Origin: Thermothelomyces thermophilus ATCC 42464
Lineage: Eukaryota > Ascomycota > Sordariomycetes > Sordariales > Chaetomiaceae
Length of the DNA: 64,000 nucleotides
Direction of reading: 5' to 3'
Assembly (NCBI RefSeq): GCF_000226095.1
Contig: NC_016476.1
Location: forward strand, 2,232,001-2,296,000
Part shown: in pieces, positions 62,069 to 64,000 of the stretch
Position numbering within the stretch: position 1 is the first letter of the stretch
Layout: each line of letters begins with the position of its first letter
Translations under genes and position numbers: made by a program
The notes under the pieces: model-generated
Seen by the model: the letters and a program-made list of their open reading frames with translations, nothing else
Told to the model about the DNA's origin: nothing
Database searches by the model: none

Positions 62069-63034
62069 ATGGCGACCATCACGACCATCATCGCCTTCGA
62101 TCTCTACGGCACCATCCTGTCGACCGATTCGATCGCCGCCGAACTGGCCGAGGTTGCCGGCCATGACCGCGCAGGAGAGCTAGCCTCGCTCTGGCGACGC
62201 TACCAGCTTGAATACACGTGGCGCATCAACAGCATGGGTGAGTTACCATCATCTCTCAAATCAGATATTCCGTCCACGCCTTCCACCCCCCCTCCCCTTC
62301 CCCCTTCTCCCCTTTCTCTACCCCCTATTCTCTCATGCGTCTCTACCAACCGAAAAAGGACCAGAGAGAAAAAAAAAGAAGGAAGAAAGGAAGGAAGGAA
62401 GAAAGAAAGAAAATAATATACTAATCAACCAGGCCACTACCGCCCCTTCACCACTCTCACCCTCGCCTCCCTGCGGCACGCCGTCGCCGACCTCGACCCG
62501 GCCCTCGTGTCCGTCCTCACGCCGGACCGAGAGGACCGGGTGATGCGGGCGTACGACGCGCTACGTGTCTTCCCCGAGGTGCCCGCCGCCTTCCGGTCGA
62601 TCCGTGATCAGGCGGAGCCAGCACCAGCACCAGCAACGGCAGCGGCGGCGAAGACTAGGGTGGAGGCGTACGTCTTCTCCAACGGCACGGCCGACATGAT
62701 ATCGTCATCCCTGTCCAACGCGCCGGACCTGGCCCCGCACGCCGGCGTGCTGCGCGGGCTGGTGAGCGTGGACGAGGTGCGGGTCTACAAGCCGGACCGC
62801 CGGGCGTACGAGCACCTGCTGCGGCGGGTGGGCAAGGAGGGGAGGCCCGAGGAGGTGTGGCTGGTGAGCTCGAACCCGTTCGACGTCGTGGGCGCCGTCT
62901 CGGCCGGCCTGCGGGCCGCCTGGGTGGACAGGGCGGGCAGAGGGTGGACCGACCGGTTGCTGTTCGAGCCGACCATCGTTGCCCGGGGAGTTGACGAGGC
63001 GGTGCGGGAGATCATCAGGGCCGCTGCCGAGTAG
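62069..63034 (+). CDS. HAD-superfamily hydrolase, haloacid-dehalogenase type II
   Basis: Exons are 62069-62237 and 62433-63034 with a 195 bp intron, giving 256 residues. The nucleophile Asp11 sits in IIAFDLYGTIL. Motif II is YVFSNGTAD, the motif III Lys is in VYKPDRRAYEHLL, and the acidic/Asn-rich motif IV is WLVSSNPFDVVGA. This order and the FDLYGT start match the S-2-haloacid dehalogenase (type II) group. Fungal members are often annotated that way without proof of dehalogenase activity, so a small-molecule phosphatase or dehalogenase role is all that can be said. An Ala/Pro-rich insertion (about 180 bases into exon 2) precedes motif II. The intron contains GAAA/GGAA repeats. Confidence 0.9.
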
Positions 63035-63362
63035 CCGCACGCTCGCCCATTCATGTCGTCCGTCGTACATATACATACATACAACCATGCTTATTCGTAC
63101 TGACCCCCCCTTTTCATTATCTTCATAAAGTAAGTAGTAATAAATTCCTTGTTTCGGTCTATAGTCATAGCCATTCAAGGGAACGGGAACTGCCTCGAGA
63201 CGCATCAGAGCCCGTTCTCAACAGTCCCACCGTTGAGCCAGATAGCAAAACGATACCAGACGCCGTCACAATGCATGTTACGCACCTGTATCCGTAAGAC
63301 GTGACGGCCCCCCCTTCGCCCGGCTCCCGATCGCCTCGGCAGACCCAAAAACATCCCTCGTT
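63035..63362. other. Convergent intergenic region
   Basis: Short spacer with ACATACATAC at about 63,070-63,082; nothing else recognised. Confidence 0.5.
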
Positions 63363-64000
63363 TTACATTGTCGCGTTCCTCACCACTCCGTCCTTGCCCC
63401 TGACAAGCAGAGGGGGCGTCTCCTCCGGGCTGCGTCCGTTCCGATACTGCCACAGCCGGCTCACGTCCTTGACCTTGACCCTCACCCCTTCTTGCCGCTT
63501 CCTCCTAGTCTTCCGCGGCGAGACCGCCCCGTCGCCGCTTTCCGCCCTCGCCGGCTCGGGACTCACGTCGACTACCTCGACCTGCTCCTGCTCCTCTCCA
63601 TCTGCCGCCTCACCGTCGCTCAGTTCCTCTCCCTCGCCCTCCTCCCTGCCCGTGCCGTCCCCGCCACCGCCAACAAGGACCTCGCTCTCCATGAACTCGT
63701 TCCCCTCCTCTTCCACCCCGAGGGGCACCCCGTCCGCGTTCCTCGCCAGCTCCCCGGTCGCGGGGTCCCTTCGGAGGGGGAACATGCCGTCCAGGTAGTG
63801 CTGCACCATCTGGTGGCCGCCGCGGGGGCTGGTGCGCGCAAACACGCGGCCGATGAAGCGCGGGACGAACTGGGAGGACGGCGACGAGGTGGCAAAGTGC
63901 AGGACCCCCCAGGCGGCGACGAAGTCGGTCGTGTGGGCGTAGTGCTCGATGTAGCCGATGGCGCGGTCCGGGTGGTGGGAGGGGTGCGGGCTGCTGCCGG
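63363..64000 (-). CDS. Conserved fungal protein, C-terminal part (5' end outside window)
   Basis: An open frame enters from the right edge and ends at 63,363. About 210 residues are visible. The part nearest the edge is well structured (AIGYIEHYAHTTDFVAAWGV, then FIGRVFARTSPRGGHQMVQH and YLDGMFPL). It resembles the C-terminal end of large uncharacterised fungal proteins with an alpha/beta-hydrolase-like fold, but I am not certain of the family. The last ~130 residues are acidic and Gly/Glu-rich, with a basic RKTRRKRQ patch. No start can be given. Confidence 0.6.
   Translation of the reverse strand, partial: GSSPHPSHHPDRAIGYIEHYAHTTDFVAAWGVLHFATSSPSSQFVPRFIGRVFARTSPRGGHQMVQHYLDGMFPLRRDPATGELARNADGVPLGVEEEGNEFMESEVLVGGGGDGTGREEGEGEELSDGEAADGEEQEQVEVVDVSPEPARAESGDGAVSPRKTRRKRQEGVRVKVKDVSRLWQYRNGRSPEETPPLLVRGKDGVVRNATM

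Overview
The window looks like chromosomal DNA of a filamentous ascomycete, most likely of the Sordariales. The evidence is a 13.9 kb AT-rich block of retrotransposons with the TpA-rich, CpA/TpG-poor composition left by repeat-induced point mutation (RIP). The genes are GC-rich, with short GT-AG introns that carry GCTAAC/CTGAC-type branch points, and their products match filamentous-fungal families. These include a Grainyhead factor related to Neurospora CSP-2 and a THI4 gene with a TPP riboswitch in a 5' UTR intron. The genus is not decided from sequence alone.

Layout. Bases 1-13,890 are a degenerate Ty1/Copia-like element (plus sense, its left end outside the window). It is split by a 9.2 kb minus-sense Ty3/Gypsy chromovirus with two 441 bp LTRs and an ATAAA target duplication. 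A third, 428 bp LTR and a repeated 3' segment inside it record a second, nested chromovirus. Bases 14.2-18.06 kb carry no supported gene. From 18 kb onward the window is ordinary euchromatin.

Genes in order: a csp-2/Grainyhead transcription factor (minus), then a 7.4 kb gap, an oxysterol-binding protein (plus), VPS74/GOLPH3 (plus), SURF6 (minus), EXO1 (minus), TMA16 (plus), a small Cys-rich protein (plus) and MAM33/p32 (plus). They are followed by a broken LCCL-domain fragment, a broken ORF candidate, riboswitch-controlled THI4 (plus), a group II PLP decarboxylase (minus), a Ras-like GTPase (plus), AMMECR1 (minus), a 550 bp Tc1/mariner relic, a 67-residue secreted protein (plus), a four-span membrane protein (plus), a broken HNH-like gene (minus), a type II HAD hydrolase (plus) and the 3' part of a conserved fungal gene (minus, cut by the window end).

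The genes are mostly unrelated housekeeping functions: ribosome biogenesis (SURF6, TMA16), DNA repair (EXO1), lipid and Golgi traffic (OSBP, VPS74), mitochondria (MAM33) and thiamine synthesis (THI4). I see no biosynthetic cluster or defence system. Exon structures were worked out by hand from reading frame, splice sites and family similarity. Three genes (csp-2, SURF6, EXO1) begin with coding exons of only 13-21 nt. The most interesting items are the recombined nested chromovirus, a GC-rich island that escaped RIP inside it, the THI4 leader with a riboswitch overlapped by an upstream ORF, and a mariner relic with near-perfect inverted repeats. I did not find a clearly new biological system.
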